A DNA stretch of 64,000 nucleotides from Anthopleura xanthogrammica (Eukaryota; Cnidaria; Anthozoa; Actiniaria; Actiniidae), in the NCBI GenBank assembly GCA_964019055.1, contig OZ025214.1:1364001-1428000 (forward strand), given 5' to 3'. Position 1 is the first letter of the stretch, and each line of letters begins with the position of its first letter. This document shows, one piece after another, positions 12,901-23,502 of the stretch. The position numbers and the translations under genes were made by a program. The notes under the pieces were generated by a model that was not told the DNA's origin, made no database searches, and saw only the letters and a program-made list of their open reading frames with translations.

Positions 12901-13765
12901 CTAAAGAAGATCTTGCAAATTATATCAAAGATTTCCTCACAAAGAAGACTGAAATGCTTCTGGATTATTTTTCCATTGAAGTAGATTCTGATGGCAATCT
13001 TTGTGCACTGCCGTTGTTACTTGATAACTATGTTCCTAATCTGCATGGTCTTCCTATGTTCATTCTGAGATTATCCACTGAAGTAAGTATTATTCTGTTA
13101 AGGGTGTGTCAGACAACTCTAGTTGTGGCATATTTTGTATTTGGCTTCTGCCTATCAAACATATAATAGGAGCACAGGTGACGTAGTGGTGAGAGCTCTC
13201 ACCTCTCAATCATGTGGCCAAGGTTTGAGTCCTGCCGGGCTTGGTGTCATATATGAGTAGAGTTGATTCTCTCTGGTGCTTTGAAGGTTTTTCTCTGGGT
13301 TCTCTAGTTTTCCTACCTCCAGAGAGGGAACAAATAGCTACTCTGTAGAGATGCCACTGCTAAATCCCATTTTTTTAAATATTTTTTAATAACAGAATGA
13401 CTTCTTGGTTTTTAGCTTCTGTCAAAATCCTAATATAGCAACTGTAAGCTAATCCATTCTTTATCTTGTAGGTTGAATGGGATAATGAGCAGGAATGTTT
13501 TGAAACACTTAGTAGAGAAATCAGTAGATTTTATGGCTTCAAGCCAGACCTAACATTACTAAGCAATCAAGACACTTTGGATGAGAGTCCAGGTATGGAT
13601 GAAGATGCAGAAAGCAGCAGTACATCATGGCAGTGGACTGTAGAACATGTTCTCTCACCAGCATTACGCACTGGTCTAGTACCACCTGCCAGATTTGCTG
13701 AGGATGGAACTTTGTTACAGATAGCAAATCTAACTGAACTGTACAAAGTATTTGAGAGGTGTTAG
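9995..13765 (+). CDS. MLH1: MLH1 DNA mismatch repair protein
   Basis: Five exons: 9995-11105, 11408-11522, 11753-11886, 12520-13082, 13472-13765. Phases agree and give 738 residues (human 756). The N-terminal GHKL ATPase is complete: motif [10 protein letters not shown] (E36, N40), motif [11 protein letters not shown] (D65), motif [17 protein letters not shown] (around 98-110), then [12 protein letters not shown] and [14 protein letters not shown] poorly conserved linker spans exons 2-3. The C-terminal dimerisation domain follows, with [21 protein letters not shown] and the invariant C-terminal FERC. MLH1 pairs with PMS2/PMS1/MLH3 in the nucleus to license strand-specific excision after MutS recognition. 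The human gene has 19 exons; here the first exon alone encodes 370 residues. SINEs sit in introns 1 and 4, and inverted repeats in intron 3. Confidence 0.98.
11160..11370 (+). mobile_element. tRNA-derived SINE (MLH1 intron 1)
   Basis: The head carries an A-box-like GGTGGCGTAGTGTTGAGAGC and a B-box-like ACTTCGAGTCC about 35 bp apart, as in a tRNA-type pol III promoter. The tail block TGTGAGTAGAGTTG... TCTCTCCTGTGCTTTGAGGG is shared with copies at 13167, 45243, 51540 and 63475. Confidence 0.75.
11960..12090. mobile_element. Fragment of TAGACC-terminus MITE, family B (MLH1 intron 3)
   Basis: Shares CATGTCATTCTCTTGAGAAT, a TCATGTGTCTTCTCATGTGC block and AAACAAAGA with copies near 27524-27720, 34307-34472 and 56390-56515. 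The ends are degraded. Confidence 0.65.
12110..12395. repeat. Nested inverted repeats in MLH1 intron 3
   Basis: ATTAGATATTTTCTTGTGTA near 12255 is repeated inverted near 12360. A GAAAACTGGTTTGCCATATT block near 12152 is repeated inverted near 12330. This suggests a decayed palindromic element. No coding potential. Confidence 0.65.
13167..13360 (+). mobile_element. tRNA-derived SINE (MLH1 intron 4)
   Basis: Clearest copy of the family: A box GGTGACGTAGTGGTGAGAGC, B box GGTTTGAGTCC, then ATATGAGTAGAGTTG and a CTGGTGCTTTGAAGG / GGGTTCTCTAGTTTTCC tail. Confidence 0.8.
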
Positions 13766-14579
13766 AAGATATTTCATAAAATGTTCCCATAATTCAAGAT
13801 CTGCTAAAAGTCAAAAACATTCTAGCTATGTGCTATGTTGTAAATAACCAGTTGGAATATATATTTTTTGATGAAATGTTTTTGGCATGTTTTGAAGCCA
13901 TGTTTTTTTATGATGAGGAGGAGGGGGTAAAGGATGATGATGGTAATGATAATAAGGATGCTGCTTCAAATGGTTTAGATGATGATAGTAATGATGATAT
14001 TTTTCTAAGAAAACAAAGGCTAGTGCATATGATACATAGTTTAATAATTACATCAGTAAGTAAGACAATAAAATGAGTTGCAAATAATCCCTTTTGATAA
14101 TAAAATGATTTTATCAACCTGTGTGTAGTGATGATTTTATTAGCCTGAGAAAACAGACATCCAACCAGACAGTTTTGCGGGGGGACAAGGAACGAAAGGA
14201 CATCTGTTTTCTCAGGCTATGATTTTATGCTCTCAATGTCTTTTGGTCTGTTTTCTACCAAGCTGCAAAGGATCATGGGACTGTTAGGGTGGAGAATGCA
14301 GCTTGAGATCAATAGCTGTTATTACAGTTGAGCTCTATAATTTCTAAATTAAGCCACTTTTCACACTAAGGGCACTCTTCTTTTCAAACAACGTTGAGTT
14401 TAGGTTGTTGGGGTTCCTGTGGCGAGGTTGTCTTGGTCACCCTGTGGACTAGATTTCCAGAGAGCCTGGTAACGACTTGTGGGATACTTGTACAACGTGG
14501 ACTAAAAGCCGACATTTTGTGTCTAAAATCTGTGTAAAAATCTTATTCTAAACGTCTTTTCTCTTTAAAAAAGTCAACC
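13766..14579. other. MLH1-DRG2 intergenic region
   Basis: An 814-bp gap between two same-strand genes. It holds an acidic GAT-rich ORF artefact near 13900-14000 and a short MITE at 14141-14219. Nothing else is supported; the DRG2 promoter should lie in the right half. Confidence 0.6.
14141..14219. mobile_element. Short MITE with 20-bp terminal inverted repeats
   Basis: Left end TAGCCTGAGAAAACAGACAT, right end ATCTGTTTTCTCAGGCTA: nearly perfect inverted copies around a 40-bp core. TA flanks fit a TA target-site insertion. Confidence 0.75.
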
Positions 14580-15677
14580 ATGGGTATACTAGAGAAGATA
14601 AGTGAGATCGAGAAGGAAATTGCTCGCACACAGAAGAACAAAGCGACGGAATACCATCTTGGTTTACTGAAGGCCAAACTGGCCAAATATCGAGCTCAAC
14701 TGCTTGAACCACCCAAGGGATCAGCAGCAGCAAAAGGAGAAGGGTTTGATGTTATGAAATCAGGTGATGCCAGAGTAGCTTTGATAGGATTTCCATCGGT
14801 GGGTAAGTCTACATTACTGAGCAAGATGACTAAGACCCAGAGCGCTTGTGCATCCTATGAGTTCACTACCCTTACTTGTATCCCTGGCGTGATAACACAT
14901 AATGGTGCTAATATACAACTGCTGGATCTACCTGGTATTATAGAGGGTGCTTCACAAGGGAAAGGCCGTGGTAGGCAGGTTATAGCAGTGGGGCGTACAG
15001 CAGATCTAGTGCTCATGATGCTTGATGCATCCAAGGGCGAGGTCCAGAGAGTTCTCCTAGAGAAAGAGTTGGAAAGCTGTGGAATTCGTCTTAATACCAA
15101 GAGGCCAGAAATTTATTTTAAGATCAAGAAAAGTGGAGGAATTAAATTCAATTCTACTTGTCGACTGACACACGTGGATGAGAAATTGGTCATGATGATT
15201 CTGCACGAGTACAAGATCTTCCATGCCGAGGTGTTATTCAGAGATGATTATACTGCCGATGAGTTGATTGATGTCATCAGTGATAACAGAAAGTATATTT
15301 CATGCCTGTATGTCTATAACAAGATTGATTGTATCTCTCTCGAGGAGGTTGATCGTCTAGCTCGTTTACCTGATTCTGTTGTAGTAAGCTGTGAATGTGA
15401 GCTCAACTTGGATTACTTACTAGATGAACTATGGGATTATCTTGCATTGATCCGTGTGTACACAAAGAGGAGAGGAGAGCCTCCAGATTTTCAAGGAGGC
15501 TTGATTCTACGTCGTGGTTGCACAGTGGAACATGTTTGCCACAGAGTTCACAGGACTCTGGTGGATAACTTTAAATATGCATTAGTTTGGGGGACCAGTA
15601 CAAAGTACAGCCCACAACGAGTAGGAATCAACCATATTATGAACAATGATGATGTTATTCAGATCATGAAGAAATAA
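14580..15677 (+). CDS. DRG2: DRG2, developmentally regulated GTP-binding protein 2
   Basis: A single uninterrupted 365-residue ORF (human DRG2 364). The N-terminus MGILEKISEIEKEIARTQKN is the DRG2, not DRG1, sequence. GTPase motifs: G1 GFPSVGKST (70-78), the AYEFTTLT-type G2 as SYEFTTLTCIPG, G3 DLPGIIEGA (116-124), G4 NKID (247-250), then a C-terminal TGS domain ending VIQIMKK. The GKGRGRQVIAVGRT segment is intact. DRG2 binds DFRP2/RWDD1 and works on translating ribosomes and in vesicle/microtubule processes. No lesion or frameshift is seen, so it reads as functional. It is intronless, in contrast to the many-exon neighbours; a retrocopy origin is possible, but no poly(A) tract or flanking repeat shows it. 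The ATG sits in a favourable CAACCATGG context. Confidence 0.98.
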   Translation: MGILEKISEIEKEIARTQKNKATEYHLGLLKAKLAKYRAQLLEPPKGSAAAKGEGFDVMKSGDARVALIGFPSVGKSTLLSKMTKTQSACASYEFTTLTCIPGVITHNGANIQLLDLPGIIEGASQGKGRGRQVIAVGRTADLVLMMLDASKGEVQRVLLEKELESCGIRLNTKRPEIYFKIKKSGGIKFNSTCRLTHVDEKLVMMILHEYKIFHAEVLFRDDYTADELIDVISDNRKYISCLYVYNKIDCISLEEVDRLARLPDSVVVSCECELNLDYLLDELWDYLALIRVYTKRRGEPPDFQGGLILRRGCTVEHVCHRVHRTLVDNFKYALVWGTSTKYSPQRVGINHIMNNDDVIQIMKK

Positions 15678-16125
15678 ACCTTATGGTTAAGTTTACAGAC
15701 ACTGACTGATAGTGATGATGATGTCACACAGGTCCTGATAAAGTTGGTCAAAAGATCTATCAAATCAATGCAGATTAATGTATGCAGACTTGCAGCATCA
15801 TACAGACCAGTGATAAAGTAAGCCAAAATTTCTAATGAAACAAGTTTGGCAAAGTTCAGAGATATAAATATTGACTAATGGGGAGACCAATGCTTGAATG
15901 ACCAACCTAGTGCCAATCTATTGACTGAAAATGATGTCATAAAGGTTGTAAAAAGTAAGATAAAAAATCTAGTCAAAATATGGTGACATTTGCCACTTAG
16001 ATTTTGTCTGATTGTCTTAAAATATGCAGTCTTGAAAGTCATTACAAAACTTATACATTATGTTAATTTTAATCAATTTGTAAAATTTAGTTGACAGATG
16101 ACCATGTTGTTATCTTACTTCAATA

Positions 16126-16671
16126 TTAAAGGGGGACTAGTACGAAAATTGTTCAAAATTTAATTCGGCTGAAACTTTCCTAGAATAATCTCTAAGGGTC
16201 TAATAAACACTGGTTAAAGTTTTTTCTTGATATTCCGAAGGGAAGTATTATATTTTTACGAATTTTTAAAGAAGTCAGTGACGTCATTTACTCAACACCA
16301 TACATCGCTCTATACATTTCCCTGTATTTTGTGATCAAAATATTCGCTCGTTCCATACTCAATACTGAAAAAAAGAGACTTAAAAATCAATTGTAATCAC
16401 AATAAACGTCAGTGAAGTCTTTCAGCCGACCTTTGGGCTTTATAGAAATAAAATAAATCAAGAAGTTATTTACAAAGAAATGTATGGAGCGGTGTTTAGT
16501 GTTGAGTAAATGACGTCACTGACTCCGTTAAAGATTTGTAAAAATATAATACTTCCCTTCGGAATATCAAGAAAAAAAATGATCTAGTGTTTATTAGAGC
16601 CTTAAAGATCATTCCAAGAAAGTTTCAGCCGAATTAAATTTTGAGCGATTTTCGTACTAGTCCCCCTTTAA
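16126..16671. mobile_element. Fold-back MITE with TTAA flanks (piggyBac-like)
   Basis: TTAA at 16126-16129 and 16668-16671 brackets the element. Inside, the left arm begins AGGGGGACTAGTACGAAAAT and the right arm is its inverted copy, ATTTTCGTACTAGTCCCCCT. The arms extend roughly 190 bp each, including GACGTCATTTACTCAACAC and its inverse. The loop encodes nothing. TTAA duplication is typical of piggyBac-mobilised elements. Confidence 0.85.
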
Positions 16672-18841
16672 AGTTATAGTTTTGCATCAGCAAATTTAGA
16701 CTTTGGCTGTGCAATAAAAATTTTCACATCGATATTAATATATTACAGTGTGAATCAAAAAACTTGTTTTGTAAAGACTTCAGATATCATGTACTGTTCA
16801 ATGAGCAATCTGAAACAACTCTCTAACTGTAAGAAGTCTGACTGATTTGTAGTCAGATAAACTTTGTGTAGTTAGAGAGTCGCTTCAGATTGTTCAACGA
16901 ACAATAAAGGATTTCTGAATTATTTCTGGGTGCCCACGGTTTTTTCGATTCACACTGTAAAATTAAGATAGCAATTTTTTGTAAAGATTACTCTTGAACT
17001 AGTGAATATATGAAAAAAATATCTTAAAAACTTGCCCATCCAACATCACTTCTCAAAAATTATAATTTTCATATATATAATTATAAATAATATTGATATG
17101 AGAAATTTTACTTTAATTTTTTTCCTGATAAAACAACTTTCTAAAAATGCTGTATAAGCATAATAAAAGTCCATGATGATAATGATGACAAAATAAATTG
17201 TGTTCAAAGTTAGAACCATATTTGGTAATGTTTACCAACATATTCTTGAATGACTTTGACTGGAAATTCTTTCACTTTCCATTTCTAGTAGCAAGCTGTG
17301 AATGTGCCCAAGCTTGCAGGTGATAATATTTCCCAGAAATAGGGGATATAAATAGCTGAAATAAATTCCCATTTTCTTTGAAATGTCTTCAAAGTTATCT
17401 TGTGTTTGTTCATTTTTGATGTCCTTGACAAAATAACAATAAGGATATTTTTTCTTTTCTTGTGTATGAATAATTTGGAATAATTATTAAGGAAGAAGCA
17501 TTAATTTGAAAATGCTTGTGATATAGCCAGAACTACTGGGGCTGGTTCTACGAAGCCTAGATAAAGTTATCCACCAGATAAGAGTTATCCAGTGTATAGA
17601 ATTTGTTAAGGTTTTATCCGCTGGATAAGGATTTATCCAGTGGATAGCGCTATTCAGGCTTCATTGAACGGCTCCTGTTGCATAACTGACAGCTTTCTTG
17701 AATTTTTTTTCGCTTTCCTCATTATACATAAGTGCTAGCCTAGTGATCTTAAATTGTTTTGATATGTTGTACTTTTAATTAGCACACCAGTTGACCTGGT
17801 GCTGGCATTTATAGAAGAAGCCAGATTTAAAGTAAAACATTTAGGCAAGCCATTTAGGGGTTTTCAAAAACTTTGTATTTATTTGCTACTGTCTCAACCA
17901 GAATTACACTAAATGTATAAATTGTTTCCCCCAGCAAAATTATTCCCCCATTTTATGAAATTGTATGGAAAATAACTGGCATTCCCAGTCAAGGAATATG
18001 AATTCTTTTTAATGATAAGTATGATCTTCCATTTTGTCACAAATGCAAGTAAAAGTGAGGGTCTGTTCATTTAATAGTTGACATGCTAGTGATTTTATTT
18101 TCATTTTTGAGGAAATAATTTCACCAACTCATGATAATATTTGATAACATTTCCTTTTATTGTACTAACAAAGTTACATGATAAAACAACAAAAAATCAA
18201 GGTATCATTCCTTGAATAACTTATAACTATTAATTATTTTTTCAAGAATTTAATCGTAATTATACACAATTAATATAACATAAATAATTTGATGATTTTT
18301 CTTGTTCAAAGTGATATTACAGATTTGGATCAAGAACTGAATCTGGACATTTTCTGGAGATTTAACACACAGTTTTTTTCAATATTGAATGTTCGTGACA
18401 CTAATACTGTTATATATTCCTCCATCTGATGATTTTCACTATAGAGATATTTTTACAAGAGTTATATGAAAAAAACTTACCCCTAAATGTATCTACATAG
18501 GTATGTTCTAAATAATTTAATTAAATACTTCTTAAATAGAATTCTAGCTAGATTTATTATATTAACATCTATTAACATCTATTAAAATATCTCACCTTAA
18601 AGTGCCTCAATCTGTGTATGGATTTAGACCTATGTTAATAATCCTTATACATATAATTTTTTTTTGCTACAGTCTGTTCCTGTAATGCACCTATCAATGT
18701 TAATATTTTTTATAGTGAGGATATTGAATCTACACTTCTGTATTTACATGAAACAATTAATTTTTGTGCTGCAGAATTAAATATGAATTTCATAATTTTG
18801 TAAATAATGATGATTGGCATTGAATGAATTACAAAGAGCAT

Positions 18842-19178
18842 GACTAAGAATATTCGTGTGGTACTGTAAGTATGCAGGTTTTATTAAGTAATTAAATTCA
18901 AAAATACTAAATCAAGTTCACTAAATTATTTTTTTTAAATTTTTATCAAGATTTTTTTTAAAACATGAATTTTAATGCATGTGAATTTAGTGATCTCACT
19001 CTTGACGTAGACTAAGAATATTCGTGTGGTACTGTAAGTATGCAGGTTTTATTAAGTAATTAAATTCAAAAATACTAAATCAAATTCACTAAATTATTTT
19101 TTTTAAATTTTTATCAAGAATTTTTTTAAAACATGAATTTAAATGCATGTGAATTTAGTGATCTCACTCTTGACGTAG
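18842..19178. repeat. 168-bp tandem duplication
   Basis: Copies 18842-19009 and 19010-19178 both start GACTAAGAATATTCGTGTGG and end CTCACTCTTGACGTA. Only a few mismatches and single-base indels separate them, so the duplication is recent. Confidence 0.9.
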
Positions 19179-19267
19179 TCACGACATCAACTATAATCTG
19201 TTATTGGAAAATCTAACTTTTTTTAATGAGTGATAAAACCTCAAGTCTTAAAATTTTGTTCTACTAG

Positions 19268-19475
19268 TGGAAAGAAAAAGAAGAAGATTTTGTCACTGGC
19301 ATGGAACACCGGGCAGTCCATGCCTTCATTAAAGCCTTCGAGTTGTCTGGACCTGCCCAAGGTGAAGTGGAAGTCTTTGGAGATATACTAAATGGAATAT
19401 TTTGCACCAAACGATGAAAAGAATATTGAACAATTAATGAGGAATTTAAAACTGAAAATTGGCCCAGACTACTGA
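19268..19475 (+). pseudogene. Frameshifted coding relic or orphan terminal exon, unrecognised protein
   Basis: After an acceptor-like TTCTACTAG the plus strand reads WKEKEEDFVTGMEHRAVHAF and continues to FGDILNGIF. One frame then stops, while the +1 frame carries on as APNDEKNIEQLMRNLKLKIG and ends at a TGA (19473-19475). The composition looks protein-like on both sides of a TTTT run, so a 1-nt insertion is likely. I do not recognise the family and found no upstream exons. It lies just past the 3' end of the convergent deaminase gene. Confidence 0.4.
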
Positions 19476-19503
19476 TAGTATACCTGAAGCTGGAACGTTC
19501 TAA

Positions 19504-21260
19504 CTAATTGCTGCTTGGTACTCCCTTACTATGTTGTCCCATGGTTGGCCGTTCCCCATATAACTCCCTGCTCGGCCAGAATCCCTTCAATGTTCCTTCC
19601 TTTATGGCTTCAGTGAAAACTTCGTTTTCTTCAACATCACGCACAGACTCGTGCGGTACGACTACGTTTTTCACTCCAGCTTGAATGAGCATGGGAACGC
19701 ACTCTCCACAAGGGATCTTGTTGCTGAAGAGAACTGATGACTTGTGACTCATATTTCTTTTGTTCCTAGTCAGCAAGGCGTTTTGCTCTGCATGGATGAC
19801 GTAGGCTTCTTTCTTCTCCCTCGATTTGTCGCCGTCCGCTGCCCTTGGGAATTCTCCATAGAGCGCCTTGGCTGGGAATCCATTCCATCCAATGGCTGCA
19901 ACTTGGTTGTGCATCATCAGGACACACCCCACGGGAGCTGTTGGGTCATCACTTCTCTGAGACAACATTTGTGCCATCCTGCTCATGTGAAGGGCGTGTT
20001 TTTGCCAACCACTATCATTTGCCGTTGGCTCGCTTGGGACAGTTACTACAGCTTTGCCTTCGGTTATCTCTTCGCCATCCGCCATCTTGCTTTCCTTCTC
20101 TGCCAAAGGGGACGAGTTTGGATCTATCTCTAAGAACTTCACATAGTCTGGAACGTCTCCTTTGGTTGCTACTGCTATCCACTCCAGCAAATTTTCCATG
20201 TCCGTATTGGTTTGTTTTTGCATGTTAGGGTCTTTAAATGCTGGCCATTCCAAGACTGTGCTTGCATTGTTGATCCAATCAGGACTCCAATACTCTTTCA
20301 CCAGAAGGTCTTTAAATGCATTTATCTCGTCGTTGTTTCTTGGTGTCTTTAAAAGGGGGGAGTACCTTTTTCTTTGAGCTTTCAGAATAGTGTCACTGAC
20401 TTTTGGTATGTAGATAGAGAGGCCTGTTGATGAAGCCTTTGAAAGAAAAAGAAAGAAAAGATCACTTTCTACTTTCTTTTTTATGGATCTCATATTTCTG
20501 TTTAACAATATTATTCCTCATATTCCGTCTCCAGCATTTTTTGCGCTAACAATTTTAGTTTTTTTTTTTTTTTGCTTTCAATATTTATTATTTTTCATTT
20601 TGTTTTTCGAATTATTGTAGATAATTTTGGCTGAGTTTTAGCCAAATTACAATTCAGAGACCTATATGTTTCATCCTTGGCTTATTAACAAATGCGTGAG
20701 TGCAAAATGCTGTACGCAGGCAAACATTGAAGTTGCAATTGCAAGTTACTTCATTCTAGCTTTAACTTAAGTTTTTTATTTACCTTGAAAAGTCTATCCA
20801 CTTTACGGACATCTTCCGGGTCATTTAGTTCTGGTTCTGTAGGAAGATAAAACACTTTAGCTACCTCACACTGGACGAGCAGCTTAGCACAAAACGAACA
20901 TGGTCTTCTGGACAGGTACACTTGGCAACCCTCTGCTCTTTCTTGACCAAACTTGTTCAGGGCGCTAACAGCAGCATGGACGCCTTTATGGCTGCGGTCT
21001 ACGGACAAGGCCCTGTCGTTTGGCAGCACAACAACTGCGCCAGCTTTGTTGTATTTCTTCACTGGTTTTAGCGGCCGGTCACCCGTCTCTGCTCGGACTG
21101 GATTGCCTTGGCGAAGTGACTCTCCTTCGGGAGGGCCTTCAATTTCCATCCATAGCGCTGTGTTCATAAACATGTCAGGCTTGCTTATCCTTGGTAGCTG
21201 TTTCTCATACCCGGCACCTCTATATTCCAGTGATTCCAAATCTTCTTCTTCTTCAGCCAT
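19504..21260 (-). CDS. CDADC1: Two-domain cytidine/dCMP-deaminase-like protein, CDADC1-like
   Basis: Two exons, 20784-21260 and 19504-20436, phase 0, 469 residues. Both halves carry the zinc-binding deaminase fold signature. Domain 1 (about 70-145) has H95-A-A97 and PCSFC (C121, C124): the zinc ligands are present, but the catalytic Glu position is Ala. Domain 2 (about 300-425) has HAEQNALL (H374, E376) and PCGEC (C402, C405), a complete H-x-E...PCxxC site. A linker of about 140 residues separates them. This active/degenerate pairing fits CDADC1, a cytosine-nucleotide deaminase family member; vertebrate CDADC1 has been reported to act on dCTP. The substrate cannot be read from sequence. The start is the ATG at 21260, preceded by a tandem GAAANN element. 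It is divergent from protrudin. Confidence 0.85.
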
Positions 21261-21310
21261 GCTTCTTGCTTTCGGAAAATCAAGTTAGAAAAGTTTAAAA
21301 GTCTAGCCCC

Positions 21311-21334
21311 CCTTTCACTTTCGCTTTCACTTTC
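21311..21334 (-). promoter_or_regulatory. Four tandem GAAANN hexamers, IRF/ISRE-type element
   Basis: On the minus strand, 51-74 bases upstream of the deaminase ATG, the sequence is GAAAGT GAAAGC GAAAGT GAAAGG. Two adjacent GAAANN units form the core of interferon-regulatory-factor sites in vertebrates, and four in register is a strong match. Binding in this organism is inference; cnidarians do possess IRF-family genes. Confidence 0.55.
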
Positions 21335-23502
21335 TTGCCCTTGTTCGTCCTTTCGTTGACCGCTGTTGACTTCTAGGTCTCAGGCAGTGTCGTATTTAAA
21401 AACGTTCTACACAATGAAAATTATCAAAATAGTTTACAATCTTTAGATTAGAAAACATAATTCTTTTTCAGACTACAACAAAACAATTAACTCATTTTTG
21501 CACTTACAAGGCTTCTGGTCACTTGAATGATAACCATAACGTCTGCTTTATCTGGTCTCGACTGTCGAGTCGAAGAGCTGGTCACGAATGAAGAGACTTC
21601 CAGTTGCTACAAAGAACTTATACTTTGTTTAGACCTTTTTTTTAAAATACGTAGTTGAACCGTTGAATTTACTTTCATTTTAATTTCATGCAGCGACCTG
21701 TTCCGTGAGCCAGATCTAGATCACATGATTGGTCGAAAAACCTTACGCGTCACCGCACCATTGTAAATAACAAACTGGGTTCCTAGAAAAAAAGAGAAAC
21801 TTGTCCCAACATGCATTTCATTAATACCCAATTATTTTTAATAATAACTATGAATCATCTATTTTTCTTTCTTTTTTTCTTTCAATTTCATTTTCATTGT
21901 TTCCGGCGTTTTCTAGAAATGTTATTTGGTTTCATTATATATTTGCTCTTTTTTTTCTTATAATGGATGAATGAATTCCATTTTTATTTATTCAACTCTT
22001 TAACAGTGGCCAGATCGAGTTGTTCTCTCTAACTTAACTCCATTATTTTCTAGTTTCCGGGCACCAAGGTCATGTCTAGTTCTTCAACTGGATTCGAAAC
22101 CGGATCAACTCGATCTAGTATAAACATCCCTTGCATATTGGTGAATATAAATTTGGCTCGTAAAAATAGCTGGCACAGTTCCAATCTTGAAGTGAATAAA
22201 AATATTCTACAAACATTTAAGAGTAAAAATTTTATAAATTGCTTTAAAGAAGTTAATACAGAGAATTTTTTTTTACTAAGCAAAACCAAGAAGGCTGCCA
22301 TTTAATTTAATGAACAAATAGGATGAATGAAATTTTCCCCTAAACCTAAAACTTCCCTATTTACTTGAAACTAAATAAATAAAAATTGTGAAATTTCATA
22401 AGCAATACTTGGGCATATTAAAATAATAGGAAAAACATTTCCAAGAAATATTGATGACGAAACCCGTGAAGGAGTATGATCACGTGACTAGCTATATTTA
22501 GGTCTTCCTGATTACAGATCGTACCGATATCTATTGCCTTTAAACGTTAAATATTATCAATAAATAGTTGAAAATTGTTCTTGTTTATCTACTAAGGTTA
22601 AAATATATTTCAAGGTAGTGGCAAAAATTAACTGAAATATTGAATTCTCCAATAAACTTATATTGAACTCTCCCATTTCCGCCATTTTCCTGATGCCAAG
22701 GTTTCGTTTTCGCTTTTGTTTTGACCTTCAGGACAAAACAGTAAGCTTGCTTGCTAGGCATAATATTCGTGATGCCTGTCAATTAAGGGAGGCTCGCCCA
22801 AAACTGACGTTTGATTGGCAACTGACTTGGTCAGTGACACGCCCATCCACAAGAAATGCTCTGGATTGGCCTTTGGTATATGGTCAATCGCACAAGGTAT
22901 TCTGGGAAGTGATTGCTACGTCACCACAGGGAGCCCAAACTGGGCTGCGTAGGAAATTTGTACATACATGTAGCACAAAATAAAGGAATTTGGAACATTA
23001 AAAAAAACCCTCGAAGATATAATATTTTTTTAATATTAATCACCCTTATCTTATGTTATCTTACATGTATATGTATGTACATCGAACCAACAATCGGGGG
23101 AAAAAACAAGAAAGAAAGAAAGAAAGAAAGAAAATAATCATTTTCGTTTCCAGAGTGTGAAGAGCGAGTGTGAAAATGCGTGTCGTGTGCGTGCAGTTCG
23201 TGAAAATCCCAGAATGCCCTCTGCTGCCTCATCAAATTGTCAAAAAGTCAACATCGGGTGAAAACTTGTATGTTTTTGCTCTCAGTAATACGTATTTTAT
23301 CTTTTAACATGTTCTAATTTTACCTCAGCTTCTTCTCATTGTTATAAATCAGTTCTCCAAGTTCTTGCACGTGAAACAATTCAAAATGGCCAACGAATGA
23401 ACTCAGCAACTCAAACTTTACAAGATGGACGTCGTGCATGTAAAGTTCTAAGCTTATTTTTGTACCAGTGGACAGTGTTATTCTCCTGCTACTGTTATCA
23501 CT
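21335..23502. other. Divergent intergenic region, deaminase to protrudin
   Basis: About 2.2 kb. Holds a GGGAGCCCAAACTGGGCT fragment near 22929 that matches the MITE end at 58291, and a (GAAA)n run near 23107-23133. ORFs at 22050-22305 and 22663-22983 show no family resemblance and are treated as chance. Confidence 0.6.

Larger units (their letters stand above)
15678..19267. other. 3.6-kb gene-poor AT-rich stretch
   Basis: No exon recognised and few long ORFs. Contains the DRG2 3' region, a 0.55-kb fold-back element (16126-16671), a hairpin-like repeat with GTTAGAGAGT/ACTCTCTAAC arms near 16820-16880, and a 168-bp tandem duplication (18842-19178). The rest is unstructured AT-rich DNA. Confidence 0.7.

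Noticed and set aside
13828..14117. Acidic Asp/Asn-rich ORF after MLH1 (and its Ser-rich reverse)
   Set aside because: Low-complexity GAT-rich 3' flank; MLH1 already ends with its canonical FERC and stop.
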